Below are positions 49,684-63,675 of a DNA stretch of 64,000 nucleotides, piece after piece. The DNA is taken from positions 29,578,064-29,642,063 of the forward strand of contig OZ026840.1 in assembly GCA_964023205.1 (NCBI GenBank). Direction: 5' to 3'. This DNA comes from Lutraria lutraria (taxonomy: Eukaryota; Mollusca; Bivalvia; Venerida; Mactridae). The position numbers were made by a program, and so were the translations under genes. How positions within the stretch are numbered: position 1 is the first letter of the stretch; each line of letters begins with the position of its first letter. A model generated the notes under the pieces. It searched no databases. It saw only the letters and a list, made by a program, of their open reading frames with translations, and was not told the DNA's origin.

Positions 49684-52600
49684 TGTTTTCTGTGACAGTT
49701 TAGTTTTGATGTCGCGTCTAGAATCCACATACTGCAGGCAATTCATGAAGAAAACAAGGCAACCAATGGTAAATAATTATCGAGTGCTGATAAGGTTGAC
49801 TGTCCGCCGTTGTGTAACCTAAGTGCATTAGAAAACACAATCACCTAACAGCTGAAACAGAATTATATTTGTTTCGATGGAAAGACGCATGGAACATAAA
49901 TGCGGACAAAAACGGACCGAATCTAATGACACAAATGGTTAACACTGATTAGTTTCATAGCAAAACTTTCCTTCGTTTAAAGACTAGCAGTGTCCAATGG
50001 CTCGATGTTCATGGATTTATGATAGGTTTTATAACGCTGATGATGTTAATGATTTAGTAAACGTTAATTATGCCGACTCTAAAGCAGCTAATATAGCGAT
50101 ATATAAACAATGAGTAAATAATTATCAATGAATCCACTGAATGCCTTTTTGATAGCAATTAATGACAACGTCACTCCGCTCGGATTAAATGTATCTTTAT
50201 GAGTACAAAAGCTACTTTAAGCCACATATACTATTTATATATTATAAACAACTTCTATATGGTATAAACTTCCGGGAGTCTGACAACTGTTCAGTATGTA
50301 AGTGATAAAATCGTCATTCGTGATAAATTTTGCGTAGAAATGATGTTATAATACAAAATAACGAGTAGCTTAAAAATGTTGAAAACATGCGTTATCATCT
50401 GGATGTCATTATTCTTACATAATTATATTATCATTGTTTTATCGCTAAAAATATATATGTAGCATTCGAGAATATATTTCTTTTGAAAATTCTACCTACT
50501 GCTATCTTACGATTCCTATCATTTTAAAAGATTATAGCTACGATTTCCATTCAATGATTCCTAGCACTTTAGAACATCAGTTAGTATTGTATCATAAGAT
50601 TCCTAGCATTTTAGAAGATCAGTTTTGCTACATACGCTTAGTGAAATTTAAGTGAGCGAACCAGATAATTATTCCTAGTGTTTGTCTTTTAGATTGGTTA
50701 GGGACAATGATAAATGCACAGGGAAATAAAAGAAAAGCTTCCAATATGGCTGAATTTGGCTTAAAGCTTCTATAGTTTGTTCAACTTATGGGGGATGTCA
50801 TAATAGTTTTTTTATCTCATTAGATGCATTATTTTCTTCATATATTCGTGATCATAAATCTTGGATTTTATTATTCCCAGCTAGGCTAATTGATGTATTA
50901 GATCATATCTAACAACGCGAATATATCTTCTGGAAATAGATGTATTCCATGAATAAACCATAATGGTGCATTTGGAAAAACCTGACAACATTTTTTATAC
51001 AAACGCAACATCAGCAGTCCCTACAGAATATTAATGTATGATCTATGAACTATAATCACATTCTTAGACATTGATTTAATATTTTTGCGAGCATGAGGAT
51101 ATGTTATTATGATGGAGGATAGTTGTCGATCAAAATCGTTCTCTGGAAAAGAAACGAAGACGGCAACTATTGAATAATTGTAATACATATATGGCCAGCA
51201 AAATGGTCGTTCTTCCAGTGGCCCGAACGGTAATACTGCTTTGTCGCCGACCCGGGTTTCCGAGTGCTCCTCGATACATATTTTAACATGCAGGATCGCA
51301 GAACTACGTTAGATTATATATACTACATATTATTATTCTATTGATGATTGATATGTGAGTCATGGACTTGACAATGCATTTGAGAAGACATATGAGAGCA
51401 TTTCAGAAGAAATGACTTGAAGAATAGAAGAATAAGTCCTATTTACAGTTCAATGATATTATCAAACTGAAGAATAAACTGCAATTTAATTTCAATCATG
51501 CATATTTGTGGTAAAGGATTGATTGTGTTTAACGTCCAGAATACCAACTTTTTATTAACATTGATCATTTTAATATTTTGTTAATATATAGTGACAAATT
51601 GCAACTAATTTTCGAGATGCATCGTTTGACTCACTTCTAAATTATGCGACATAATCTAAAATCCTTTGAATCGAATTGATCTGATTTATTCTTTGTTTGT
51701 ATCACAGCTCTTGGTTAAGAGCGAAAAAGAAAGACAATATATTATATAGATTATAAACCGAGATAAGCTAAATCCCCTTGATTCGAATTGACTTTATTAA
51801 TTCTTTGTTTGTATCACAATACTTGCTTATGTGCGAAGAGAAATATAATTCATTATATATATTATTAACCAATGCTATTTCAGTCCATCGTAAGTACAAG
51901 CCAATAGTCCATCCTATAAAATTCGATGTGTATTTTTACGTATTGTACACATCTTGTTTCATTAAAAAGTTGACTTGTTGAGTCAGGTACGATTTGTCAA
52001 AATTCGGGTGCGAGTTCTTTAAGTAATTTTTACAATTGTCGATTATTTTGAACAGTTTGTCCAGTAAATATACAGTAGCCAGACAATCAGACTCCATTGA
52101 TTCCGTGTGCTGATTTCACATTTCACATGATAATTTGCCTGTCCATTCTATACTAAAAAGCTGAAAAGTGTTGAGCATCCAATTACATATTTCTGTTTAC
52201 TTTTTTATTAGTCAATTTCTGTTTGCAATCGACAGATATGATATTCCGTAGTTAGGGGTGAAGCTTTTTATATCCGTAGTGATAATTGAACCAGTAGATA
52301 GAGGCGATGAAACAATGCATCTCGTCCTTTTCGTAAGCAGCAGTATGCCAATGCAATTTATTTAGGCATACATGAAGCATTACATTTAGCCCAGTGTTCG
52401 TAACATGAAAATGGCTAGAAAGGACTATCAGAAGCCCGCAGTTGTGGCAACTTGTTGGTATGCATTCGATGAGAATGTCTCTCAAAGAAACAGGGCGTCA
52501 ATATGACAACGGCAAGCGGCTTATGACAAAGACACACCCTTTACTACTCGGGAATGCATGTTTCATGACAAAAATTAAAAGTTTTCACCATATATCATAT

Positions 52601-52794
52601 AGTAAAGGTATAGAACTCCATTACACCGTAACCAAGCAGATTGTTGAGAAATTACTAACGGCAGCAATGATATCTCGAGGTGAAGATCAATCATTAAAAG
52701 TTTATGTTGCAAGTACTTTGTTTAAAGCCCTTATTAGCATAGTAATTACTCACATTTATAATCAAGTCACATACATTGTTTCATTCTTGCATAC

Positions 52795-52849
52795 TATATA
52801 AACCTCACAATTTCAAACCAAACACAGTCGTCACCACACTCAGACAAAG
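52795..52849 (+). promoter_or_regulatory. Core promoter and non-coding exon 1, gene 4
   Basis: TATATAAA at 52795-52802, exon 1 ending at 52849 before gtaagt. The intron runs to 54221. Confidence 0.75.
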
Positions 52850-54230
52850 GTAAGTCATCACATTTCCTTAATTCTGCATTCTCTAACATTTGTTGTCTTT
52901 CAGCAGCCTCTGATAAACCCATACCTATGTTGGATCCGACATATTTAAAAAAAAATTGTATTCAAGTTCTGAAACTTGTTACTATCGTGTCATATCTAAT
53001 AATAAAATTGTATATAGTTATCTACTAATGTCACAGACACGAATGATATTGTTCCAGTGTATGTAGAACACTTATTTCAAATTCACGTCTGATGGATATT
53101 TTTTAATGTTTGTATTGTATGCATTACATCAGCCGTTTTACCGTTTATGGTATTTGTTTTTTTTTCATCAGCTCTTGCCAAAATGTTATCACTACGATCA
53201 GCCGAGCTTAGAAATTGACTTTAGATGTTTCAAAATACCGAATAATGTGATACAATTTATTTTTGTTGGGCAAAATCCTCATGTTTTCTATTTCTTTTGT
53301 GGATATAATTTGTCGCCTTACTGTTTATTTTATCATTGTAAAATCAGTTCATCGACCTTCACGCGTCAAAACTTTTATGGCATGTGATATTCACTTGTTT
53401 TTATTATCCAGCCGCCATTCGAAACAGCGAAGGACAAGAAGTGTGACGCCTGTCCGTCCGTCCGTCGGTGCGTCAGTCGGTGCGTCCGTCTATCCGTTCA
53501 AATTTTGGTTTTCGAGCTGTAACTCAGAATAAATTTAATGGACCTGTTTCAAAATGTACATGAAGGTATAATGATAAAATACAGGTCAAGTCCGATTTTC
53601 GTTACAAATTTCACAGGAGTTACAGAATTTGACATTGCACACAGAGAGTACATCCGTGTCCTCCGGATACATTCCTAGTTATACTTGAAAATGCTTGTAA
53701 AAGTTGAAAAATAATTTCTGTTAATCGAAGGAAGTGCCTAGATATGCTTACGCTTTACACGTTTCTTCCGTACGTTGTGTCACATGTTCTTACTTGAATA
53801 ATTGCACATCATTGTTTCCGATATAAATCTATAAAGAGTATGCATCTCATAGAGAGATACACTCCATACTACCCAGTTACGAAACTAAGAAAAATGCCAG
53901 CCATAAGGACATAAACATATGCGTTACAGGTCGAGTAGACATTCTGAAAGTTGTTTTGTTAGTTCTCATGCAATCTCTGGTATCTCGAATCGTTAGATGG
54001 TTGACTCAGACCTCGGCGTTTATATTCGTTGTGCACACAATCCACAAAATGAAATCCTCACCGAAAAAAGGCGAAACCACAGAAGAGTTAATGTGTCATA
54101 AGTACTCGTAAACACAAACATTTATTGATCAGTTTATTTGGACGACTAACATATTTCATCATGTTTGATATACTAGTGCCATTTAATGTTTTATAAAAGC
54201 AATACTTATTTTTACTTTCAGATAGTCAAG

Positions 54231-54857
54231 ATGAAGACAACTATTATCTTAGCTTGCTTAGTCGCTGTTTGCACCGGTGCATATTGGAATCGTCCATCAT
54301 GGTACAATTATGGTCCCCGGTTTGGTTCCAGTAGCGCATTCGGTGTTGGTGCTGGCACGAGCTACTTTGGTAGAGGAGGTGGCTACTCATTTGGAAATAA
54401 TTATAACTGGGGACGTCCAGTGTACACCAAATTTCACGCTTATAGACCACAATTTGGTTACAGTGGAGGTTTGAGCGGAGCTTTTGCTGGCGCTGGTGCC
54501 GGTTTTGGCAGTTTTGCCGGTGCATTTGGTGGTGCTGGTGCCGGTGTTTATGGTGGCGGACCTGGATTCAACTATGGAAGCTATAATAACTATGGAAGAC
54601 CTTGGTACACTGGCTATAATTATGGATCATGGAATGGAGGCTTGAACGGAGCATTTGCTGGCGCTGGTGCAGGTGTGGGTAGTGCATTTGCTGGTACTGG
54701 GGCTGGTGTCGGTGTGGGTGTCGGTGGTGTAAGCATGAGTGCTGGCCCTGTGTACACTACTGGTGGCTTTTCCTCAGGCGGTGCTTTCGGGTTCGGCAGT
54801 GGTTCATTTGGCAAATACAAAAGACCATGTAAAGGAAAAAATTGTTACTACGGTTAA
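54231..54857 (+). CDS. Secreted Gly/Tyr-rich structural protein, gene 4 (208 aa, type B)
   Basis: Type B like gene 3 (A70, F75, V162) but with Ala96 (FGSFAGAF) and Gly166. Signal peptide, both GGL-GAFAGAGAG modules and the KYKRPCKGKNCYYG tail are intact. Start, acceptor and 3' UTR sites are as in the other copies. Gene 3 and gene 4 differ by only two residues, fitting a very recent duplication or conversion between neighbours. Confidence 0.93.
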   Translation: MKTTIILACLVAVCTGAYWNRPSWYNYGPRFGSSSAFGVGAGTSYFGRGGGYSFGNNYNWGRPVYTKFHAYRPQFGYSGGLSGAFAGAGAGFGSFAGAFGGAGAGVYGGGPGFNYGSYNNYGRPWYTGYNYGSWNGGLNGAFAGAGAGVGSAFAGTGAGVGVGVGGVSMSAGPVYTTGGFSSGGAFGFGSGSFGKYKRPCKGKNCYYG

Positions 54858-55184
54858 ACAAGACATGGTTATTAAGAAGGTATATATTGATGATTGTAAA
54901 TGTAATGTAGAATGATTTTAACACTTCCAACATTCGGCATCACGCATTTAATAACTTTGCTCTTATATTCTTATACCTTTTGCATATATTCACTGAATAT
55001 AGTAGTAGAGATGGACAAAAAGTAAACATAAAAAATGATTAATATTTCTTCCATTCTTTCTCTCACTGAAATCATATTATTTTTCAGACGTATACAATAA
55101 CACATGATGACAATGTAAAGACCGCTCCGTCAAATGGATTATCCTTTTATCGTAGAAAATTTATCATATCTTGTATTTTACATA

Positions 55185-55190
55185 AATAAA
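55185..55190 (+). terminator. Poly(A) signal, gene 4
   Basis: AATAAA at the conserved position; 3' UTR exon predicted from 55088. Confidence 0.7.
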
Positions 55191-56608
55191 TACACTGCAT
55201 TCATGAAATATCGTGTTGTTGAATATTTAACTTGTTATTATACTATCTGCATAGGTTATAACATACCTACATGTCAGTCAGAAAAGTTTAGTTATTGGAA
55301 ATGTCTTTGCGAAGGGCATTTCAACGACCTAGATAAAAGTATTCTCGGCATACTAGCTCGTTCACCATTGACAAAGGTGCTCCAGGCATTTTGAAATGAT
55401 GAGCCTCAATTCAGCAATATAAATGAATTGACAATGTCTGCATTCAAGGTTTAACATTCGGCGTTTAGTCTTTGCCACATCATTTTAACAACATGATTTA
55501 TTAACATTTCTACATACACATTTATGGTTCATTTAAAAACTCTACATCTACAGCCATTGTTGTCATCTCGTACAATCAGCTTTCCACAGAAGAATTAAAC
55601 TGCTCGCGCTTTGAACAAATGAACATCAAATGTTTCAGAGGAAATTTCATAATTCATTGTGGTTCACACCGAATGTATTTTTATAGCATAAAGTCACACC
55701 AGTTCGATTAGTATTTAATATTTGCCGCTCACTTTCTATCAAAATAAGCAAAATAATACTTTTTATATTTGCTAACGATTGCTTGCTCATGCCGACATCA
55801 TAAAACATCCGAAAATAATGGCCGTACAAGTCCATTATTGGGAACAGGTACCCTTTTTAAAACAAAATACGTTGGTCATCTCAAATTTCTTCAATGTAAA
55901 TGATGTTATGATTTTATTACGGGTACATGCTTACCTTGATATGTTTGAAACAGTCCCCTATGCGATGAACCAGTCAATAACTCGGTCTATCTACTGAATA
56001 TTCAATACACAATAAAAAGGGTTCCCATGAGTAAGACTATGTTATCACGAAAAGGATAAAATCACTGTACAACATCATGCATGTTTGTTGCTTATTGATA
56101 GCAAAGATCAGTTAAACAAGCTAATGGGTCTTCAAAGATATAATCCCGTTGTTTATTTTTTCTAATAAATGAACCCTTACTATCGGTGTATTTGTTCCTT
56201 AATACATGTATATTTAACGTGATCGAGTTGGAATATGGTTCGACGTGCAAATTAACATGAAAGAGATGCCACGAGAATGAACGATTCATACATGCGTCAT
56301 TCATTTAACCACAGGTTTATTAATCTTGTTATTTCTTTAAAATCAATTGATATGAATGTTTGTACTCCTGAACCGTCATAACTTTTCTAAATTCTGAATT
56401 GAATTATCCATGAATACGATTACACTTAGATAATCCCTTATCAGAAAAATATTGGACAAGTCGTTATTGTCTCCCATCGACATTTCTTTCGACACTTCGT
56501 AACTGTCCAGAGCCTACCCTGTGTTTAATGTTACTTGAGAATTATCATTTAACAAAATTTCCTCTTAATCACAAGTAAACAATTGTTTAATTTGTTAGTG
56601 ACAAGAAT

Positions 56609-56682
56609 GTCCGCTTAGATCAATGTATATCATGTTCGTGTTACAAACTTGGTTCGTAAGTTCAAACCCTGAGCGAGTGTAT
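56609..56682 (+). repeat. tRNA-Val-like relic, unit 4
   Basis: Matches unit 3, including AAGTTCAAACCC and the GTGACAAGAATG marker upstream. Confidence 0.55.
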
Positions 56683-59600
56683 GTTTTCTGTGACAGTTTA
56701 GTTTTGATGTCGCGTCTAGAATCCACATACTGCAGGCAATTCATGAAGAAAACAAGGCAACCAATGGTAAATAATTATCGAGTGCTGATAAGGTTGACTG
56801 TCCGCCGTTGTGTAACCTAAGTGCATTAGAAAACACAATCACCTAACAGCTGAAACAGAATTATATTTGTTTCGATGGAAAGACGCATGGAACATAAATG
56901 CGGACAAAAACGGACCGAATCTAATGACACAAATGGTTAACACTGATTAGTTTCATAGCAAAACTTTCCTTCGTTTAAAGACTAGCAGTGTCCAATGGCT
57001 CGATGTTCATGGATTTATGATAGGTTTTATAACGCTGATGATGTTAATGATTTAGTAAACGTTAATTATGCCGACTCTAAAGCAGCTAATATAGCGATAT
57101 ATAAACAATGAGTAAATAATTATCAATGAATCCACTGAATGCCTTTTTGATAGCAATTAATGACAACGTCACTCCGCTCGGATTAAATGTATCTTTATGA
57201 GTACAAAAGCTACTTTAAGCCACAAATACTATTTATATATTATAAACAACTTCTATATGGTATAAACTTCCGGGAGTCTGACAACTGTTCAGTATGTAAG
57301 TGATAAAATCGTCATTCGTGATAAATTTTGCGTAGAAATGATGTTATAATACAAAATAACGAGTAGCTTAAAAATGTTGAAAACATGCGTTATCATCTGG
57401 ATGTCATTATTCTTACATAATTATATTATCATTGTTTTATCGCTAAAAATATATATGTAGCATTCGAGAATATATTTCTTTTGAAAATTCTACCTACTGC
57501 TATCTTACGATTCCTATCATTTTAGAAGATTATAGCTACGATTTCCATTCAATGATTCCTAGCACTTTAGAACATCAGTTAGTATTGTATCATAAGATTC
57601 CTAGCATTTTAGAAGATCAGTTTTGCTACATACGCTTAGTGAAATTTAAGTGAGCGAACCAGATAATTATTCCTAGTGTTTGTCTTTTAGATTGGTTAGG
57701 GACAATGATAAATGCACAGGGAAATAAAAGAAAAGCTTCCAATATGGCTGAATTTGGCTTAAAGCTTCTATAGTTTGTTCAAATTATGGGGGATGTCATA
57801 ATAGTTTTTTTATCTCATTAGATGCATTATTTTCTTCATATATTCGTGATCATAAATCTTGGATTTTATTATTCCCAGCTAGGCTAATTGATGTATTAGA
57901 TCATATCTAACAACGCGAATATATCTTCTGGAAATAGATGTATTCCATGAATAAACCATAATGGTGCATTTGGAAAAACCTGACAACATTTTTTATACAA
58001 ACGCAACATCAGCAGTCCCTACAGAATATTAATGTATGATCTATGAACTATAATCACATTCTTAGACATTGATTTAATATTTTTGCGAGCATGAGGATAT
58101 GTTATTATGATGGAGGATAGTTGTCGATCAAAATCGTTCTCTGGAAAAGAAACGAAGACGGCAACTATTGAATAATTGTAATACATATATGGCCAGCAAA
58201 ATGGTCGTTCTTCCAGTGGCCCGAACGGTAATACTGCTTTGTCGCCGACCCGGGTTTCCGAGTGCTCCTCGATACATATTTTAACATGCAGGATCGCAGA
58301 ACTACGTTAGATTATATATACTACATATTATTATTCTATTGATGATTGATATGTGAGTCATGGACTTGACAATGCATTTGAGAAGACATATGAGAGCATT
58401 TCAGAAGAAATGACTTGACGAATAGAAGAATAAGTCCTATTTACAGTTCAATGATATTATCAAACTGAAGAATAAACTGCAATTTAATTTCAATCATGCA
58501 TATTTGTGGTAAAGGATTGATTGTGTTTAACGTCCAGAATACCAACTTTTTATTAACATTGATCATTTTAATATTTTGTTAATATAGAGTGACAAATTGC
58601 AACTAATTTTCGAGATGCATCGTTTGACTCACTTCTAAATTATGCGACATAATCTAAAATCCTTTGAATCGAATTGATCTGATTTATTCTTTGTTTGTAT
58701 CACAGTTCTTGGTTAAGAGCGAAAAAGAAAGACAATATATTATATAGATTATAAACCGACATAAGCAAACCCCTTGATTCGAATTGACTTTATTAATTCT
58801 TTGTTTGTATCACAATACTTGGTTATGTGCGAAGTGAAATATAATTTATTATATATATTATTAACCAATGCTATTTCAGTCCATCGTAAGTACAAGCCAA
58901 TAGTCCATCCTATAAAATTCAATGTATATTTCTTACGTATTGTACACATCTTGTTTTATTAAAAAGTTGACTTATTGAGTCAGATAAGATTTGTCTAAAT
59001 GCGGGTGCGAGTTCTTTAAGTAATTTCACAATTGTCGATTATTTTGAACAGTTTGTCCAGTAAATATACAGTAGCCAGACAACCACACTCCATTGATTCC
59101 GTCTGATGATTTCACATTTCACATGATAATTTGCCTGTCCTTCATTCAATACCAAAAAGCTGAAAAGTGTTGAGCATCCAATTACATATTTCTGTTTACT
59201 TTTTTGTTAGTCAATTTCTGTTTGCAGTCGACATATATGATATTCCGTAGTTAGGGGTGAAGCTTTTTTATATCCGTAGTGATAATTGAACCAGTAGATA
59301 GAGGCGATGAAACAATATATCTCGTCCTTTTCGTAAGCAGCAGTATGCCAATGCAATTTATTTAGGCATACACGAAGCATTACCTTTAGCCCAGTGTTCG
59401 TAACATGAAAATGGCTAGAAAGTACTATCAGAAGCCCGCAGTTGTGGCAACTTGTTGGTATGCATTCGATGAGAATGTCTCTCAAAGCAACAGGGCGTCA
59501 ATATGACAACGGCAAGCGGCTTATGACAAAGACACACCCTTTACTACTCGGGAATGCATGTTTCATGACAAAAATTAAAAGTTTTCACCATATATCATAT

Positions 59601-59794
59601 AGTAAAGGTATAGAACTCCATTACACCGTAACCAAGCAGATTGTTGAGAAATTACTAACGGCAGCAATGATATCTCGAGGTGAAGATCAATCATTAAAAG
59701 TTTATGTTGCAAGTACTTTGTTTAAAGCCCTTATTAGCATAGTAATTACTCACATTTATAATCAAGTCACATACATTGTTTCATTCTTGCATAC

Positions 59795-59849
59795 TATATA
59801 AACCTCACAATTTCAAACCAAACACAGTCGTCACCACACTCAGACAAAG
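59795..59849 (+). promoter_or_regulatory. Core promoter and non-coding exon 1, gene 5
   Basis: TATATAAA at 59795-59802, exon 1 ending at 59849 before gtaagt. The intron runs to 61222. Confidence 0.75.
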
Positions 59850-61231
59850 GTAAGTCATCACATTTCCTTAATTCTGCATTCTCTAACATTTGTTGTCTTT
59901 CAGCAGCCTCTGATAAACCCATACCTATGTTGGATCCGACATATTTAAAAAAGAATTGTATTCAAGTTCTGAAACTTGTTACTATCGTGTCATATCTAAT
60001 AATAAAATTGTATATAGTTATCTACTAATGTCACAGACACGAATGATATTGTTCCAGTGTATGTAGAACACTTATTTCAAATTCACGTCTGATGGATATT
60101 TTTTAATGTTTGTATTGTATGCATTACATCAGCCGTTTTACCGTTTATGGTATTTGTTTTTTTTTCATCAGCTCTTGCCAAAATGTTATCACTACGATCA
60201 GCCGAGCTTAGAAATTGACTTTAGATGTTTCAAAATACCGAATAATGTGATACAATTTATTTTTGTTGGGCAAAATCCTCACGTTTTCTATTTCTTTTGT
60301 GGATATAATTTGTCGCCTTACTGTTTATTTTATCATTGTAAAATCAGTTCATCGACCTTCACGCGTCAAAACTTTTATGGCATGTGATATTCACTTGTTT
60401 TTATTATCCAGCCGCCATTCGAAACAGCGAAGGACAAGAAGTGTGACGCCTGTCCGTCCGTCCGTCGGTGCGTCAGTCGGTGCGTCCGTCTATCCGTTCA
60501 AATTTTGGTTTTCGAGCTGTAACTCAGAATAAATTTAATGGACCTGTTTCAAAATGTACATGAAGGTATAATGATAAAATACAGGTCAAGTCCGATTTTC
60601 GTTACAAATTTCACAGGAGTTACAGAATTTGACATTGCACACAGAGAGTACATCCGTGTCCTCCGGATACATTCCTAGTTATACTTGAAAATGCTTGTAA
60701 AAGTTGAAAAATAATTTCTGTTAATCGAAGGAAGTGCCTAGATATGCTTACGCTTTACACGTTTCTTCCGTACGTTGTGTCACATGTTCTTACTTGAATA
60801 ATTGCACATCATTGTTTCCGATATAAATCTATAAAGAGTGTGCATCTCATAGAGAGATACACTCCATACTACCCAGTTACGAAACTAAGAAAAATGCCAG
60901 CCATAAGGACATAAACATATGCGTTACAGGTCGAGTAGACATTCTGAAAGTTGTTTTGTTAGTTCTCAGTGCAATCTCTGGTATCTCGAATCGTTAGATG
61001 GTTGACTCAGACCTCGGCGTTTATATTCGTTGTGCACACAATCCACAAAATGAAATCCTCACCGAAAAAAGGCGAAACCACAGAAGAGTTAATGTGTCAT
61101 AAGTACTCGTAAACACAAACATTTATTGATCAGTTTATTTGGACGACAAACATATTTCATCATGTTTGATATACTAGTGCCATTTAATGTTTTATAAAAG
61201 CAATACTTATTTTTACTTTCAGATAGTCAAG

Positions 61232-61858
61232 ATGAAGACAACTATTATCTTAGCTTGCTTAGTCGCTGTTTGCACCGGTGCATATTGGAATCGTCCATCA
61301 TGGTACAATTATGGTCCCCGGTTTGGTTCCAGTAGCGCATTCGGTGTTGGTGCTGGCACGAGCTACTTTGGTAGAGGAGGTGGCTACTCATTTGGAAATA
61401 ATTATAACTGGGGACGTCCAGTGTACACCAAATTTCACGTTTATAGACCACAATATGGTTACAGTGGAGGTTTGAGCGGAGCTTTTGCTGGCGCTGGTGC
61501 CGGTTTTGGCAGTTTTGGCGGTGCATTTGGTGGTGCTGGTGCCGGTGTTTATGGTGGCGGACCTGGATTCAACTATGGAAGCTATAATAACTATGGAAGA
61601 CCTTGGTACACTGGCTATAATTATGGATCATGGAATGGAGGCTTGAACGGAGCATTTGCTGGCGCTGGTGCAGGTGTGGGTAGTGCATTTGCTGGTACTG
61701 GGGCTGGTGTCGGTCTGGGTGTCGGTGGTGTAAGCATGAGTGCTGGCCCTGTGTACACTACTGGTGGCTTTTCCTCAGGCGGTGCTTTCGGGTTCGGCAG
61801 TGGTTCATTTGGCAAATACAAAAGACCATGTAAAGGAAAAAATTGTTACTACGGTTAA
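61232..61858 (+). CDS. Secreted Gly/Tyr-rich structural protein, gene 5 (208 aa, type A)
   Basis: Identical to gene 2 in protein sequence except Gly140 for Arg140. It carries the type A markers V70, Y75 and L162, although genes 3 and 4 (type B) lie between. Signal peptide (1-17), two Gly-rich modules and the basic Cys-containing tail are intact. The upstream acceptor, TATA promoter and poly(A) signal are conserved. Same inferred role as gene 2. Confidence 0.93.
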   Translation: MKTTIILACLVAVCTGAYWNRPSWYNYGPRFGSSSAFGVGAGTSYFGRGGGYSFGNNYNWGRPVYTKFHVYRPQYGYSGGLSGAFAGAGAGFGSFGGAFGGAGAGVYGGGPGFNYGSYNNYGRPWYTGYNYGSWNGGLNGAFAGAGAGVGSAFAGTGAGVGLGVGGVSMSAGPVYTTGGFSSGGAFGFGSGSFGKYKRPCKGKNCYYG

Positions 61859-62185
61859 ACAAGACATGGTTATTAAGAAGGTATATATTGATGATTGTAA
61901 ATGTAATGTAGAATGATTTTAACACTTCCAACATTCGGCATTACGCATTTAATAACTTTGCTCTTATATTCTTATACCTTTTGCATATATTCACTGAATA
62001 TAGTAGTAGAGATGGACAAAAAGTAAACATAAAAAATGATTAATATTTCTTCCATTCTTTCTCTCACTGAAATCATATTATTTTTCAGACGTATACAATA
62101 ACACATGATGACAATGTAAAGACCGCTCCGTCAAATGGATTATCCTTTTATCGTAGAAAATTTATCATATCTTGTATTTTACATA

Positions 62186-62191
62186 AATAAA
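62186..62191 (+). terminator. Poly(A) signal, gene 5
   Basis: AATAAA at the conserved position; 3' UTR exon predicted from 62089. Confidence 0.7.
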
Positions 62192-63609
62192 TACACTGCA
62201 TTCATGAAATATCGTGTTGTTGAATATTTAACTTGTTATTATACTATCTGCATAGGTTATAACATACCTACATGTCAGTCAGAAAAGTTTAGTTATTGGA
62301 AATGTCTTTGCGAAGGGCAATTCAACGACCTAGATTAAAGTATTCTCGGCATACTAGCTCGTTCACCATTGACAAAGGTGCTCCAGGCATTTTGAAATGA
62401 TGAGCCTCAATTCAGCAATATAAATGAATTGACAATGTCTGCATTCAAGGTTTAACATTCGGCGTTTAGTCTTTGCCACATCATTTTAACAACATGATTT
62501 ATTAACATTTCTACATACACATTTATGGTTCATTTAAAAACTCTACATCTACAGCCATTGTTGTCATCTCGTACAATCAGCTTTCCACAGAAGAATTAAA
62601 CTGCTCGCGCTTTGAACAAATGAACATCAAATGTTTCAGAGGAAATTTCATAATTCATTGTGGTTCACACCGAATGTATTTTTATAGCATAAAGTCACAC
62701 CAGTTCGATTAGTATTTAATATTTGCCGCTCACTTTCTATCAAAATAAGCAAAATAATACTTTTTATATTTGCTAACGATTGCTTGCTCATGCCGACATC
62801 ATAAAACATCCGAAAATAATGGCCGTACAAATCCATTATTGGGAACAGGTACCCTTTTTAAAACAAAATACGTTGGTCATCTCAAATTTCTTCAATGTAA
62901 ATGATGTTATGATTTTATTACGGGTACATGCTTACCTTGATATGTTTGAAACAGTCCCCTATGCGATGAACCAGTCAATAACTCGGTCTATCTACTGAAT
63001 ATTCAATACACAATAAAAAGGGTTCCCATGAGTAAGACTATGTTATCACGAAAAGGATAAAATCACTGTACAACATCATGCATATTTGTTGCTTATTGAT
63101 AGCAAAGATCAGTTAAACAAGCTAATGGGTCTTCAAAGATATAATCCCGTTGTTTATTTTTTCTAATAAATGAACCCTTACTATCGGTGTATTTGTTCCT
63201 TAATACATGTATATATAACGTGATCGAGTTGGAATATGGTTCGACGTGCAAATTAACATGAAAGAGATGCCACGAGAATGAACGATTCGTACATGCGTCA
63301 TTCATTTAACCACAGGTTTATTAATCTTGTTATTTCTTTAAAATCAATTGATATGAATGTTTGTACTCCTGAACCGTCAAAACTTTTCTAAATTCTGAAT
63401 TGAATTATCCATGAATACGATTACACTTAGATAATCCCTTATCAGAAGAATATTGGAAAAGTCGTTATTGTCTCCCATCGACATTTCTTTCGACACTTCG
63501 TAACTGTCCAGAGCCTACCCTGTGTTTAATGTTACTTGAGAATTATCATTTAACAAAATTTCCTCTTAATCACAAGTAAACAATTGTTTAATTTGTTAGT
63601 GTCAAGAAT

Positions 63610-63675
63610 GTCCGCTTAGATCAATGTATATCATGTTCGTGTTACAAACTTGGTTCGTAAGTTGTGTGAGTGTAT
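63610..63675 (+). repeat. tRNA-Val-like relic, unit 5 (B box deleted)
   Basis: Same relic, but TTCAAACCCTGA-type sequence is missing (ACTTGGTTCGTAAGTTGTGT), which removes the B box. Confidence 0.5.

Larger units (their letters stand above)
44984..51982 (+). repeat. Tandem array unit 3 (6999 bp)
   Basis: Head-to-tail copy of unit 2 with scattered substitutions and a few one- to twenty-base indels. It carries one gene. Confidence 0.95.
51983..58979 (+). repeat. Tandem array unit 4 (6997 bp)
   Basis: Head-to-tail copy, closest to unit 3 in its gene and 3' flank. It carries one gene. Confidence 0.95.
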
